A DNA stretch of 64,000 nucleotides from Arenicola marina. Its lineage: Eukaryota > Annelida > Polychaeta > Arenicolidae. Both the position numbers and the translations under genes were made by a program. Below the pieces are notes generated by a model. The model was not told where the DNA came from. It made no database searches and saw nothing but the letters and a program-made list of their open reading frames with translations. Shown here piece by piece: positions 10,120 to 19,969 of the stretch. The stretch spans positions 12,059,771-12,123,770 of the forward strand of contig OZ025258.1 in assembly GCA_964019135.1 (NCBI GenBank), in the 5' to 3' direction. Each line of letters starts with the position of its first letter. The stretch's first letter is position 1.

Positions 10120-10274
10120 CCTATAGCCGAGGCTAGTAGGAATGGTTTGACTCACTGCTACACATTCCCCCCTCTTTCCGAGAGGGCTGTCCTCAGACCA
10201 GGACTACTCAGTGTCAGAACCGCCGTGGGTTCTACCTGTGTCGGGCTCCATTGTAACGGCGGGGGCCGGTTTGT

Positions 10275-10342
10275 TCCTCAGCGGGAGTCGAACTCACCAT
10301 ATCAAGTCAACCACTCTACCCCTTCGGCTAAAGGGGTGATCC
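10275..10342 (-). ncRNA. tRNA-like SINE head 2 (deleted)
   Basis: Same head as at 10045-10119, with about 8 bp missing between the T arm and the anticodon region. The A and B boxes remain. Confidence 0.5.
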
Positions 10343-10418
10343 CTCTAGCCGAGGCTAGTAGGAATGGTTTGACTCACTGCTACATTAGGAATCAAGTTGT
10401 TGTTGCTAACGCCATGAG

Positions 10419-10607
10419 GAATGGAATGTTGGTGTTTTAGGCCACTTTTGTGCACATACAGGCTAAATTGGGCCAAGGAACCTCCCGAGACGATGAAGGA
10501 TGAAGGAATGAAACATGCCCCAGATTAGGTGCCCGAGCCCGGATTCGAACCCAGGACCTATTGATCTGCGGTCTAGTGCGCTAACCACTACACCAGGGAG
10601 GCCCCCC
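10419..10607 (-). mobile_element. tRNA-derived SINE with 14-bp target duplication
   Basis: This 189-bp insertion is bracketed by a perfect 14-bp target duplication GCTAACGCCATGAG (10405-10418 and 10608-10621). Read on the minus strand it begins with a tRNA-like head (10530-10602) followed by about 110 bp of unrelated body. The long duplication fits target-primed insertion by LINE machinery. Insert sizes account exactly for the widened tRNA spacing. Copy: 47177-47365. Confidence 0.8.
10530..10602 (-). ncRNA. tRNA-like head of the 189-bp SINE
   Basis: 73 nt with a good D arm (GTGT/GCGC), a TGGTGTAGTGG A box and a GGTTCGAATCC B box. The acceptor and anticodon stems do not pair well and position 33 is C, so it is a degenerate promoter head and probably not a functional tRNA. 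Confidence 0.6.
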
Positions 10608-10848
10608 GCTAACGCCATGAGAGTCAGTAGTTAAGAAACCGATGGCTGGCTTTTCATATCAGACGGATACCGCTTTTAACATGTGGAAATGTTTTCTGTT
10701 AATTGCATCGTTATTATACATGACACACAGGGGATAACAATCTACTGATGAAGTTATTTTAATAAATCTGTGTGATATTGTTGAAATCTTACTCAATTTG
10801 GGTCGGGCCGCAATTGAAATGTATAATTAACAAAGAAAACCTAAACTT

Positions 10849-10920
10849 TAGCAGAGCGTGGTTTCGATCCACGGACCTCTGGGTTATGGGCCCAGCACGC
10901 TTCCACTGCGCCACTCTGCT
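10849..10920 (-). tRNA. tRNA-iMet-CAT: Initiator tRNA-Met (CAU)
   Basis: Consensus copy, first one past the SINE pair. Its 3' flank lacks the long T run (only T4). Twin: 47607. Confidence 0.94.
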
Positions 10921-11362
10921 CTAACTGCCACGTCGACATTCAATTCTGAACTAATCAGTTCACCGCTGAGATCATCAGTAGCTCACGGGGGAGGTGAGCA
11001 TATAAGTCCATAACATAGGATTTGCTTGAACGGGACCTTTCAGCATATAAGGGTATTTTGTGCCATGCTAATAAATGTCAAGCAACATGATGAAAGTGAA
11101 ATTTGGAATCGAATTGTTGTTGCTGACGCCAAGAGAGTCAGTAGTAAAGAGACCGATGGCTTCGTTTTCATATGAGACGGATACCGTTTTTAACATGTGG
11201 AAATGTTTTCTGTTAATTGCATCGTTATTGTAAATGACTCATAGGGGATAACAATCTACTGATGAAGTTTTTTTAATACATCCGTATGATATTGTTGAAA
11301 TCTTACTCAATTTGGGTCGGGCCGCAATTGAAATGTATAATTAACAAAGAAAACCTAATCGT

Positions 11363-11434
11363 TAGCAGAGCGTGGTTCCGATCCACGGACCTCTGGGTTA
11401 TGGGCCCAGCACGCTTCCACTGCGCCACTCTGCT
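11363..11434 (-). tRNA. tRNA-iMet-CAT: Initiator tRNA-Met (CAU), A58G variant
   Basis: A58 to G removes the invariant T-loop and B-box A that is methylated and important for initiator stability. Shared by 23745 and 48121. Likely impaired. Confidence 0.83.
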
Positions 11435-11628
11435 CCAACTGCCAAGTCAACATACCATTCTGAACCAGTCAGTGCAACCATGGATGACGTAATCAAGTGA
11501 AATACTCAAATGGTGTTGGCCACGTATTCAAGTAGAGGCAAAAATTCAATGTGACTAATATCGCAAATTACTTTGAGCGACGGGCATGCGAAGCGCATGA
11601 ATGTTACAAAAGAAGAGCAAAATGCCAG

Positions 11629-11750
11629 TGCTCCGGCTGGGGCTCGAACTCACAACCTCCGCATCTCTCGCAGCGAGCCAGACCCGCGCCAAAACGGGTT
11701 AGAAATACTGTCTATAAGTACGGCGCGCTAACCGATTGTGCCACCGGGGC
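11629..11750 (-). tRNA. tRNA-Ile-TAT: tRNA-Ile (UAU) with intron, T-stem variant
   Basis: Changes at T62 and C65 break two T-stem pairs (49:65 and 52:62), and the intron has several substitutions. The same haplotype occurs at 24011, 48387 and 59768. Confidence 0.78.
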
Positions 11751-12012
11751 TGACCTGCGACTGACGATAAAGAAGGCTAAGCAACTCACGCGTGGGGTCA
11801 AAATATCGTTTGTATGCGATCTGGTTGGATCCAGATAACACTTTCTGTATCATAAGAGTCAAGTATTATTCAGTGTTTTTGTTTTATGCAATCGTTTGGA
11901 ACCCTGTCAATGCCGATTAGTTTCCAGACTTCTAAAAAATTGACATCTATTCTTGATAAATTGTTCAGTTTGGTTTAGATCGCATTTGAAATGGATATTT
12001 AAAAACAATATT

Positions 12013-12084
12013 TAGCAGAGCGTGGTTTCGATCCACGGACCTCTGAGTTATGGGCCCAGCACGCTTCCACTGCGCCACTCTGCT
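12013..12084 (-). tRNA. tRNA-iMet-CAT: Initiator tRNA-Met (CAU), C40T variant
   Basis: C40 to T turns pair 30:40 into a G-U wobble. It leads a Met-Ile pair. The twin at 48771 is consensus. Confidence 0.9.
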
Positions 12085-12278
12085 CCAACTTCCAAGTCAA
12101 CATACAATTCTGAACCAGTCAGTGCAACCATGGATGACGTAATCAAGTGAAATACTCAAAGGGTGTTGGCCACGCCTTCAAGTGGAGGGAAAAATTCAAT
12201 GTGACTAATATCGCAAATTACTTTGAGCGACGGGCATACGAAGCGTATGAATGTTACAAAAGAAGAGCAAAATGCCAG

Positions 12279-12400
12279 TGCTCCGGGTGAGGCTCGAACT
12301 CACAACCTCCGCATCTCTCGCAGCGAGCCAGAACCGCGCCAAAGCGGGCTGGAAATACTGTCTATAAGTACGGCGCGCTAACCGATTGTGCCACCGGGGC
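12279..12400 (-). tRNA. tRNA-Ile-TAT: tRNA-Ile (UAU) with 48-nt intron
   Basis: Exons are consensus. One intron change (GGGTCTGG part altered). Twins: 49037, 60418. Confidence 0.88.
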
Positions 12401-12662
12401 TGACCTGCGATTGCCGATCAAGAAGGCTAAGCAACTCACGCGTGGGGTCAAAATATCGTTTGTATGCGATCTGGTTGGATCCAGATAACACTTTCTGTAT
12501 AATAAGAGTTAGGTATTATTCAGTGTTTTTGTTTAATACAATCGTTTGGAACCCTGTCAATGCCGATTAGTTTCCAGATTTCTAAAAAAATTACTTCTAT
12601 TCTTGATAAATTGTTCAGTTTGGTTTAGATCGCATTTGAAATGGATATTTAAAAACAATATT

Positions 12663-12734
12663 TAGCAGAGCGTGGTTTCGATCAACGGACCTCTGGGTTA
12701 TGGGCCCAGCACGCTTCCACTGCGCCACTCTGCT
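12663..12734 (-). tRNA. tRNA-iMet-CAT: Initiator tRNA-Met (CAU), G52T variant
   Basis: G52 to T breaks T-stem pair 52:62 and alters the B box. Shared by 22228, 49421 and 60802. Leads a Met-Ile pair. Confidence 0.85.
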
Positions 12735-13151
12735 CCAACTGACACGTCAACATTCAATTCTGAACTAATCAGTTACCCGGTGAATTTATTAGCATCTCAG
12801 GGGTGAGGTCAACATATATGTCAATAGGATAGAGTGTCAGGGAATTTCGTGCTATGCTAATATATGTCAAGCAACGTGATGAGAGTCAAATTAGGAATCA
12901 AGTTGTTGTTGTTAACACCATGAGAGTCAGTAGTAAAGAGACCGATGGCTTCGTTTTCATATCAGACGGATACCGCTTTTAACATGTGGAAATGTTTGCT
13001 GTTAAATGCATCGTTATTATACAAAACAGACAGAGGACAACAATCTACCGATGAAGTTTTTTTATACATCCGTATGATATTGTTGATATCTTGCTCAATT
13101 TGGTTCGGGCTGCAATTGAAATGTTTAATTGACAAAGAAAAAAAAGTCCGT

Positions 13152-13223
13152 TAGCAGAGCGTGGTTTCGATCCACGGACCTCTGGGTTATGGGCCCAGCA
13201 GGCTTCCACTGCGCCACTCTGCT
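13152..13223 (-). tRNA. tRNA-iMet-CAT: Initiator tRNA-Met (CAU), G24C variant
   Basis: D-stem pair 11:24 is broken. The I-type LINE begins 62 bp upstream of this gene's 5' end. The right duplicate has two Met genes (49910 and 50424) in this place. Confidence 0.87.
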
Positions 13224-13285
13224 CCAACTGCCACGTCGACATTCAATTCTGAACTAATCAGTTCACCGCTGAGATCATCAGTAGC

Positions 13286-13757
13286 GAGAAAAATAATAGA
13301 AAGTAAAACTACAAATGTAACTGGAAACAAAACATTCGCTGAAGTGACGGGCTCGACCCAAACCAAATCCAATGAAACAACACCAAAACCAAACATGGTT
13401 TCCATAGGAATAAACACTGTTTATTCTTGGCCACCAGATGCATAATTCACAATTACAACAGAAACCCCAGAGGAGACAGGAACATCTAGCCAGACAGAGC
13501 CCATAATAGAAATTCAAACAAAGACACCTGCAAAGAAACCTCCTACAAAATCCACTACAAAACCCACCACCCACAAACTGAACAAATCGAAACCAGCAAA
13601 ACTAAACCGACCACCCAAGGGATCAACGGATCCCATCAAAGTACATAACAAATACTCGCAACTAGAGGAGGAGGACGATGAGGAAATGGAGACAGACCCA
13701 CAAGAAAGGGGAAGGGACAAAAGAAAACACAAGGCAGATACGCCACCCATATCATAA
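13286..13757 (+). pseudogene. LINE ORF1 C-terminal remnant
   Basis: This is the 3' part of ORF1, open in one frame from the truncated 5' end to TAA at 13755-13757 except for an in-frame TAA at 13443-13445. The translation is lysine-, threonine- and proline-rich, then has an acidic patch (EEEDDEEMETD), as in the tail of I-type gag-like ORF1 proteins. The zinc-knuckle region expected upstream was lost to the truncation. ORF1 ends 3 nt before the ORF2 ATG. The right copy carries the same stop. Confidence 0.65.
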
Positions 13758-13760
13758 ACC

Positions 13761-16700
13761 ATGGCTTCCATTATACAATGGAATTGTCGAGGTATGAGAG
13801 CCAATCGTGATGAAATCCTCTTGCTAAAGCAGGACCACAACCCCATAGCGTTTTGTCTCCAAGAAACATTCATCAAAAACCAAGGCGATATAACAATTAG
13901 TGGATATACATCATATGATAATCTAGGACTTAATACGGGAGATAAAATCACAGGCGGAGTTAGTATCCTTATAAAGGAGAAAACTCCACACAGCCAAATA
14001 CCCTTGCAGGCCAACCTACAAGCTATGGCCATACGAATAACATTACACAAAACCATAACCCTGTGCTCTATCTATATTCCACCTAATTTACGTCCAACAC
14101 GACTAGAACTAGAAAATATAATAAAACAACTTCCAGCGCCGTATATACTTCTTGGAGATTTCAATGCCCATCATACGATATGGGGTTGTAAAGACATACA
14201 ACCCAAGGGCCGCCTGCTAGAGGACTTTATCTTAAAAAACAATACCGTTCTGCTCAACGATGGCTCAATAACTTATATACACCCTGGGAATGGTGCCAAA
14301 ACGGCTATAGACCTAACTATAGCCCATCCCAGTCTATGCCTTGATTTCAACTGGAAAGTGGAAGATCTTCTTCACGGCAGTGACCACTTCCCTATCCTTC
14401 TTACTAGCCAATTTCCCGCTCCAGATGAAAATATTGCTCACTGGAAGCTAAATAAGGCTGACAGGACTGCTTTTAAGGAAACGGGCTTTAAAAAACTCAC
14501 AACAACCAACTTCCAAGGTATACCAGACCCAATAGCCCTCTTCAGCGAAACACTTCATAAAATAGCTGAAGACACCATTCCCAAAACCTCGACCAATCTC
14601 AAAATACAAAAGAAGCCATGGTTTAACGATGAATGCCGTGAGGCCGTACAACAACGAAAACAGGCTCAGCGAGAACTCCAAATACATCCTACTCCAGGAA
14701 ATATCCTCAAATATAAACAAGTGCGAGCACAGACCCGCCGCACAATACGAACAACAAAAAGGGAATCCTGGAGAAACTATGTCTCCAAACTTGGAAATAA
14801 AACAACAACTAAGAAAACGTGGCGAGCCATACAGAAGATCAGTGGGAAAAAAGCAAACAACAGCATAAACCACCTGATCCATGAAAACACAACCCTCACC
14901 GAACCAGTGCAAATAGCCAATACCTTGTCGAAAGCCTTTGCAACAAATTCTTCCTCAAAACATTACACGGCTAAATTCCAAAGATACAAGGCGGTTAGTG
15001 AGAGGAAAAAACTCAATTTCAAATCCAAAAATGATGAATATTGCAATAGCCTCTTCTCCATAGAGGAACTCCAGTCTGCCCTGAGGAAAACTAACAACAC
15101 TTCTCCAGGGCCAGACAATATCCCATACCAATTCCTGAAACAACTACCCGATACATCCTTGGAACTTCTTCTCGACATATTCAACTTCATTTGGCAAACC
15201 GGGCAAATACCCCCATCGTGGAAAAAGGCGATAGTCATTCCTATCCCTAAGCCTGGGAAGGATCACACCAATCCTTCTTCCTACCGACCAATAGCTCTTA
15301 CAAGTTGTATATGTAAAACACTAGAAAAGATGATAAATAACCGCCTTACCTATGTTCTGGAAACAAATAATATCATCACTAAGTTCCAGAGTGGCTTTCG
15401 ACAAAACAGAAATACCACCGATAATTTAATACGATTGGAGACCTATATACGCGAGGCATTCATCAAAAAAGAACACGTGGTGGCAGTATTATTTGACCTT
15501 GAAAAGGCATATGACACCACATGGAAATATGGTATTTTAAAAGACCTCCATGATATGGGACTCAGAGGTCATATGCCAAATTTTATTCAAGAATTCCTAA
15601 ACAGACGTCTATTTCAGACAAGGGTCGGAACAACCCTCTCCGAAGTATACGATCAGAAGATGGGGGTTCCCCAAGGCAGTATCCTATCTGTAACCCTTTT
15701 TAGTATTAAAATCAACAGCACCATAAAATGTCTCACTAATAACATAGATCCCTCTCTATTTGTTGATGATTTTTTGGCCTGTTTCAGGTCCAAACATATG
15801 CACACAATAGAAAGGCAACTACAAATGAACCTCAATAAGTTACAACAATGGTGCGATGAGAATGGATTTAAATTTTCAAAAACTAAAACAGTGTGTATGC
15901 ACTTCTGTCAACTCCGGAAACTCCATCCGGAACCTGAACTTAAAATGAATGGGGATCAAATACCAGTTGTGCCAGAAACAACATTTTTCGGCCTTTTATT
16001 CGGTAAAAAACTGACTTTTATACCCCATATCAAACAATTAAAACAGAAATGTACCAAAGCACTTAATATAATTAAAGTGCTATCTAATACAGAATGGGGA
16101 ACAGAAAGAGAGACATTATCAAATATCTACAGAGCCCTGATACGGTCACGGCTGGATTATGGGTCGATGATTTACGGATCAGCACGCAAATCATATTTGC
16201 AGATGCTGGACCGTGTGCACAACCAAGCACTTCGTTTATGTCTGGGAGCTTTCCGCACATCTCCTGCGGAAAGCCTGTACGTGGAGTCTGCTGAGCCATC
16301 TCTATACTACCGTAGAGATAAATTAGCACTACAATACGCACTTAAGCTCAAAACAAATCCCAATAATCCTACCTTTCAAGACGTATTCCATCCAAAGTTT
16401 ACAACACTATTTGAAAACAAACCAAAGACAACACCTACCTTTGGAATTCGAGTCAATAACCTTTTGACAAGATACAATATCAATTTCAACGATATACGAA
16501 CCTGGCATCTTCCAGAAATCCCACCATGGGAAATCGAATCTCCAAAAGTTCTGTTAGAACTAGCAACTTACAACAAATCTGACACAGACCCATCACAATT
16601 TATAGAACTTAAACATACTATTCACAATCAACACCCCAACCATTTCTCTATATATACCGATGGCTCAAAGGACTCCCACAGGGTGGCTGCTGCGGCGGTG

Positions 16701-17363
16701 GCTGGTGAACACCAGTGCAGCAGCCGCCTCCCGGACCAATGCTCTATATACACCGCGGAAGCGGTGGCTCTAGTGATGGCACTTGAATATGTAGAGCAAT
16801 CGCTACATGACAGCTTTATCATATACTCAGATTCCCTATCATGTATAGAAGCCATAGAACATCAAAAATATGAACATCCCTTGATACAGGATATATTGAT
16901 AAAATGTCATTATTTAATATGCAATGGAAAGACGGTAGTGTTCTGCTGGATCCCTAGCCATATAGGCATAGAGGGCAACAGTCTAGCAGACACTGCCGCC
17001 AAAGAGGCTCTGAATGGCGACGTCCTTCCAGTCCAGATTCCATACTCGGACTTGAAGCCGTACATCCAACATGAAATTACTAGAAATTGGCAGTCGTCCT
17101 GGGACGAGCAATCCTCCAACAAATTGCAACGGCTTCAGCCTACTGTGGGTACCAAACGGCCAAGAATCCGCGGTAGGCGGAGGGACGTTGTCATTCAGAG
17201 ACTCCGAATTGGACATACGTACCTTACCCATTGCTATCTCCTCAAAGGAGAACCACCTCCCGAATGTGTTCCCTGTCAGGAACCCCTGACTGTGGAGCAC
17301 ATTCTGTTGAGGTGTGTTGACTTTCAACAAACAAGGGATCAATATTACAGAGCAGAAATATGA
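13761..17363 (+). CDS. LINE ORF2 polyprotein: endonuclease, reverse transcriptase, RNase H (1200 aa)
   Basis: ORF2 nicks the target, copies the element RNA by target-primed reverse transcription and removes RNA. The APE-type endonuclease occupies about 1-225 with N8, E35, D133 and N135 (GDFNAH), D184 and SDH at 207-209. The reverse transcriptase spans about 440-780, with D579 (DLEKAYD) and the FVDD motif at D669-D670. RNase H I covers about 960-1090 with D967, E1000, D1024, H1067 and D1077. A C-terminal cysteine-histidine motif starts at C1169. No frameshift or stop occurs over 1200 codons. The ATG has a strong context (ACCATGG), 3 nt after the ORF1 stop. It differs from the right copy at five residues, including S1074 (G there) in the RNase H GN-LAD motif. 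Confidence 0.93.
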   Translation: MASIIQWNCRGMRANRDEILLLKQDHNPIAFCLQETFIKNQGDITISGYTSYDNLGLNTGDKITGGVSILIKEKTPHSQIPLQANLQAMAIRITLHKTITLCSIYIPPNLRPTRLELENIIKQLPAPYILLGDFNAHHTIWGCKDIQPKGRLLEDFILKNNTVLLNDGSITYIHPGNGAKTAIDLTIAHPSLCLDFNWKVEDLLHGSDHFPILLTSQFPAPDENIAHWKLNKADRTAFKETGFKKLTTTNFQGIPDPIALFSETLHKIAEDTIPKTSTNLKIQKKPWFNDECREAVQQRKQAQRELQIHPTPGNILKYKQVRAQTRRTIRTTKRESWRNYVSKLGNKTTTKKTWRAIQKISGKKANNSINHLIHENTTLTEPVQIANTLSKAFATNSSSKHYTAKFQRYKAVSERKKLNFKSKNDEYCNSLFSIEELQSALRKTNNTSPGPDNIPYQFLKQLPDTSLELLLDIFNFIWQTGQIPPSWKKAIVIPIPKPGKDHTNPSSYRPIALTSCICKTLEKMINNRLTYVLETNNIITKFQSGFRQNRNTTDNLIRLETYIREAFIKKEHVVAVLFDLEKAYDTTWKYGILKDLHDMGLRGHMPNFIQEFLNRRLFQTRVGTTLSEVYDQKMGVPQGSILSVTLFSIKINSTIKCLTNNIDPSLFVDDFLACFRSKHMHTIERQLQMNLNKLQQWCDENGFKFSKTKTVCMHFCQLRKLHPEPELKMNGDQIPVVPETTFFGLLFGKKLTFIPHIKQLKQKCTKALNIIKVLSNTEWGTERETLSNIYRALIRSRLDYGSMIYGSARKSYLQMLDRVHNQALRLCLGAFRTSPAESLYVESAEPSLYYRRDKLALQYALKLKTNPNNPTFQDVFHPKFTTLFENKPKTTPTFGIRVNNLLTRYNINFNDIRTWHLPEIPPWEIESPKVLLELATYNKSDTDPSQFIELKHTIHNQHPNHFSIYTDGSKDSHRVAAAAVAGEHQCSSRLPDQCSIYTAEAVALVMALEYVEQSLHDSFIIYSDSLSCIEAIEHQKYEHPLIQDILIKCHYLICNGKTVVFCWIPSHIGIEGNSLADTAAKEALNGDVLPVQIPYSDLKPYIQHEITRNWQSSWDEQSSNKLQRLQPTVGTKRPRIRGRRRDVVIQRLRIGHTYLTHCYLLKGEPPPECVPCQEPLTVEHILLRCVDFQQTRDQYYRAEI

Positions 17364-17393
17364 AAGAACTATTTAATAATATACCACAGCAAC

Positions 17394-17553
17394 AGATTTT
17401 AGATTATTTATCTGCAATAAATCTAGTCAAGTGCATATGATATATCTAATCAACGTTTACAGCCAAACAGTGCAAAAGATTTTAGATCATTTATCTACAA
17501 TAAATCTAGTCAAATGTATATGATATATTCAACGTTTACTGCCAAACAGTGCA
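17394..17553 (+). repeat. Tandem 83-bp duplication in the LINE 3' UTR
   Basis: Two similar copies, 17394-17476 and 17477-17553, each start with AGATTTTAGAT and end near GCCAAACAGTGCA, differing by a few substitutions and a small deletion. The same occurs at 54666-54825 in the right copy. Confidence 0.8.
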
Positions 17554-18247
17554 TTTTGCTGTAATTATTAATCTCAAAAGCTTGGTTTTAAAAACCAACT
17601 CATGGTTTTATATTCTGACAATTTCTTGTCTTGATCGTTTCACCATTCTTCACTTACATGATTTAATGACGATCTGCTCAATGATATTACTTGATATCCT
17701 CAGGGTTTTATTGATCTATGGGATTCCACAAAGACTGCATTCATGGTTATATTCATATCACATGTATTGATTTTCAGGGTTTTAATATTGACTAATATTG
17801 ACCAATATGGCACGATATAGCCTTCCAGGCTGAAAGTGCCGTTAAGCCCCAATCAAATCAAATCAAATCACGGGTGAGGTCAGCATATAAGTCCATAATA
17901 TAGGATAGGCTTGAACGGGACCTTTCAGCATATAAGGGTATTTTGTGCCATGCTAATAAATGTCAAGCAACATGATGAAAGTGAAATTTGGAATCAAATT
18001 GTTGTTGCTAACGCCATGAGAGTCAGTAGTAAAGAGACCGATGGCTTCGTTTTCATATCAGACGGATACCGTTTTTAACATATGGAAATGTTTTCTGTTA
18101 ATTGCATCGTTATTGTAAATGACACACAGGGGATAACAATCTACTGATGAAGTTTTTTTAATACATCCGTATGATATTGTTGAAATCTTGCTCAATTTGG
18201 GTCGGGCCGCAATTGAAATGTATAATTAACAAAGAAAAGCAAATCGT

Positions 18248-18319
18248 TAGCAGAGCGTGGTTTCGATCCACGGACCTCTGGGTTATGGGCCCAGCACGCT
18301 TCCACTGCGCCACTCTGCT
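18248..18319 (-). tRNA. tRNA-iMet-CAT: Initiator tRNA-Met (CAU)
   Basis: Consensus copy, first Met gene after the LINE. Twin: 55520. Confidence 0.95.
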
Positions 18320-18761
18320 CCAACTGCCACGTCGACATTCAATTCTGAACTAATCAGTTCACCGCTAAGATCATCAGTAGCTCACGGGTGCGGTCAGCAT
18401 ATAAGTCCATATTATAGAATTGGTTTGAACCCGATCTTTCATCATATAAAGGTATTTTGTGCCATGCTAATAAATGTCAAGCAACATGATGAAAGTGAAA
18501 TTTGGAATCCAATTGTTCTTGCTAACGCCATGAGCGTCAGTAATAAAGAGACCGATGGCTTCGTTTTCATATCAGACGGATACCATTTTTAATATGTGGA
18601 AATGTTTTCTGTTAATTGCATCGTTATTATACATGACACACAGGGGATAACAATCAACTGATGAAGTTTTTTTAATACATCCGGATGATATTGTTGAAAT
18701 CTTGCTCAATTTGGGTCGGGCCGCAATTGAAATATATAATTAACTAAGAAAAGCAAATCGT

Positions 18762-18833
18762 TAGCAGAGCGTGGTTTCGATCCACGGACCTCTGGGTTAT
18801 GGGCCCAGCACGCTTCCACTGCGCCACTCTGCT
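18762..18833 (-). tRNA. tRNA-iMet-CAT: Initiator tRNA-Met (CAU)
   Basis: Consensus copy. The twin at 56034 has a wobble change. Second relative at 61805. Confidence 0.95.
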
Positions 18834-19025
18834 CCAACTGCCACGTCGCCATTCAATTCTGAACCAGTCAGTGCAACCATGGATGACGTAATCAAGTGAA
18901 ATACTCAAATGGTGTTGGCCACGCCTTCAAGTAGAGGCAAAAATTCGATGTGACTAATCGCAAATTACTTTGAGCGACGGGCATACGAAGCGTATGAATG
19001 TTACAAAAGAAGAGCAAAATGCCAG

Positions 19026-19147
19026 TGCTGCGGGTGAGGCTCGAACTCACAACCTCCGCATCTCTCGCAGCGAGCCAGACCCGCGCCAAAGCGGGCTGGA
19101 AATACTGTCTATAAGTACGGCGCGCTAACCGATTGTGCCACCGGGGC
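19026..19147 (-). tRNA. tRNA-Ile-TAT: tRNA-Ile (UAU) with intron, C4-C69 mismatch
   Basis: G69 to C adds a C4-C69 mismatch next to C3-A70, so the acceptor stem has two adjacent bad pairs. Shared by 56300 and 62069. Confidence 0.8.
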
Positions 19148-19408
19148 TGACCTGCGACTGACCATAAAGAAGGCTAAGCAACTCACGCGTGGGGTCAAAA
19201 TATCGTTTGTATGCGATCTGGTTGGATCCAGATAACACTTTCTGTATCATAAGAGTCAAGTATTATTCAGTGTTTTTGTTTTATACAATCGTTTGGAACC
19301 CTGTCAATGCCGATTAGTTTCCAGACTTCTAAAAAATTTCCTTCTATTCTTGATTAATTTTCAGTTTGGTTTAGATCCCATTTGAAATGGATATTTAAAA
19401 ACAATATT

Positions 19409-19480
19409 TAGCAGAGCGTGGTTTCGATCCACGGACCTCTGGGTTATGGGCCCAGCACGCTTCCACTGCGCCACTCTGCT
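19409..19480 (-). tRNA. tRNA-iMet-CAT: Initiator tRNA-Met (CAU)
   Basis: Consensus copy leading a Met-Ile pair. Twins: 56683, 62452. Confidence 0.95.
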
Positions 19481-19897
19481 CCATCTGCCAAGTCAACATT
19501 CAATTCTGAACTAATCAGTTACCCGGTGAATTTATTAGCATCTCAGGGGTGAGGTCAACATATATGTCAATAGGATCGAGTGCCAGGGAATTTCGTGCTA
19601 TGCTAATATATGTCAAGCAACGTGATGAGAGTCACATTTGGAATCAAATTGTTGTTGCTAACGCCATGAGAGTCAGTAGTTAAGAAACCGATGGCTGGCT
19701 TTTCATATCAGACGGATACCGCTTTTAACATGTGGAAATGTTTGCTGTTAAATGCATCGTTATTATACATAACAGACAGAGGATAACAATCCACTAACAA
19801 AGTTTTTTAATACATCCGTATGATATTGTTGATATCTTGCTCAATTTGGGTCGGGCTGCAATTGAAATGTATAATTAACAAAGAAAAAAAAGTTCGT

Positions 19898-19969
19898 TAG
19901 CAGAGCGTGGTTTCGATCCACGGACCTCTGGGTTATGGGCCCAGCACGCTTCCACTGCGCCACTCTGCT
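19898..19969 (-). tRNA. tRNA-iMet-CAT: Initiator tRNA-Met (CAU)
   Basis: Consensus copy after a 489-bp interval, T8 terminator. The twin at 57172 has lost A54. Confidence 0.95.

Larger units (their letters stand above)
10022..10383 (-). mobile_element. Dimeric tRNA-derived SINE
   Basis: This 362-bp insertion is flanked by a 5-bp target duplication ATTAG (10017-10021 and 10384-10388). It contains two related monomers about 230 bp apart. Each starts on the plus strand with TGTAACGGCGGGGGCCGG and ends with a shared GGCTAGTAGGAATGG stretch. Each monomer holds a tRNA-like head read on the minus strand, with A-box-like TAGCCGAAGAGG and B-box-like GAGTTCGACTCC. The second head has lost about 8 bp. 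The family is not identified. The exact copy at 46780-47141 came with the large duplication. Confidence 0.7.
709..13285 (-). repeat. Tandem tRNA array, block 1
   Basis: This block contains 22 initiator Met genes and 6 Ile genes, all on the minus strand, in direct repeats. Met-Met intervals are 514 bp (standard), 489 bp (spacer variant without part of the usual sequence) or about 648 bp (an Ile gene in between). The ~440-bp spacers contain no ORF with protein-like character. They carry a run of 4-8 T past each gene (Pol III terminator) and small inverted repeats. Two SINEs interrupt the block at 10.0-10.6 kb. It ends exactly where the I-type LINE begins. Confidence 0.95.
13286..17867 (+). mobile_element. 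I/Jockey-superfamily LINE, 5'-truncated (left duplicate)
   Basis: This 4582-bp non-LTR element is inserted in a tRNA spacer. It contains the 3' part of ORF1, all of ORF2 (endonuclease, reverse transcriptase, RNase H), a 504-bp 3' UTR with an 83-bp tandem duplication, and a short AATCA-type repeat tail rather than poly(A). The RNase H domain and repeat tail place it in the I group of the Jockey/I superfamily; the exact clade is inferred. Its length equals the excess over one 514-bp unit, so it went in with no net target duplication or deletion. Confidence 0.9.

Noticed and set aside
10114-10440. 108-aa plus-strand ORF over the SINEs
   Set aside because: It spans two SINE monomers and host spacer across insertion junctions and has no protein-like features.
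10530-10602. A functional tRNA-Cys(GCA)
   Set aside because: Acceptor and anticodon stems are mismatched and C33 replaces U33; a 14-bp target duplication shows it is a SINE head.
13514-14056. 180-aa minus-strand ORF with a serine run
   Set aside because: Shadow of the LINE ORF1 tail and ORF2 endonuclease; the serine run is the complement of the acidic GAG/GAT stretch.
13286-17867. LTR retrotransposon or retrovirus
   Set aside because: There are no LTRs, protease or integrase. The APE endonuclease, RNase H at the C-terminus and AATCA-type tail identify a LINE.
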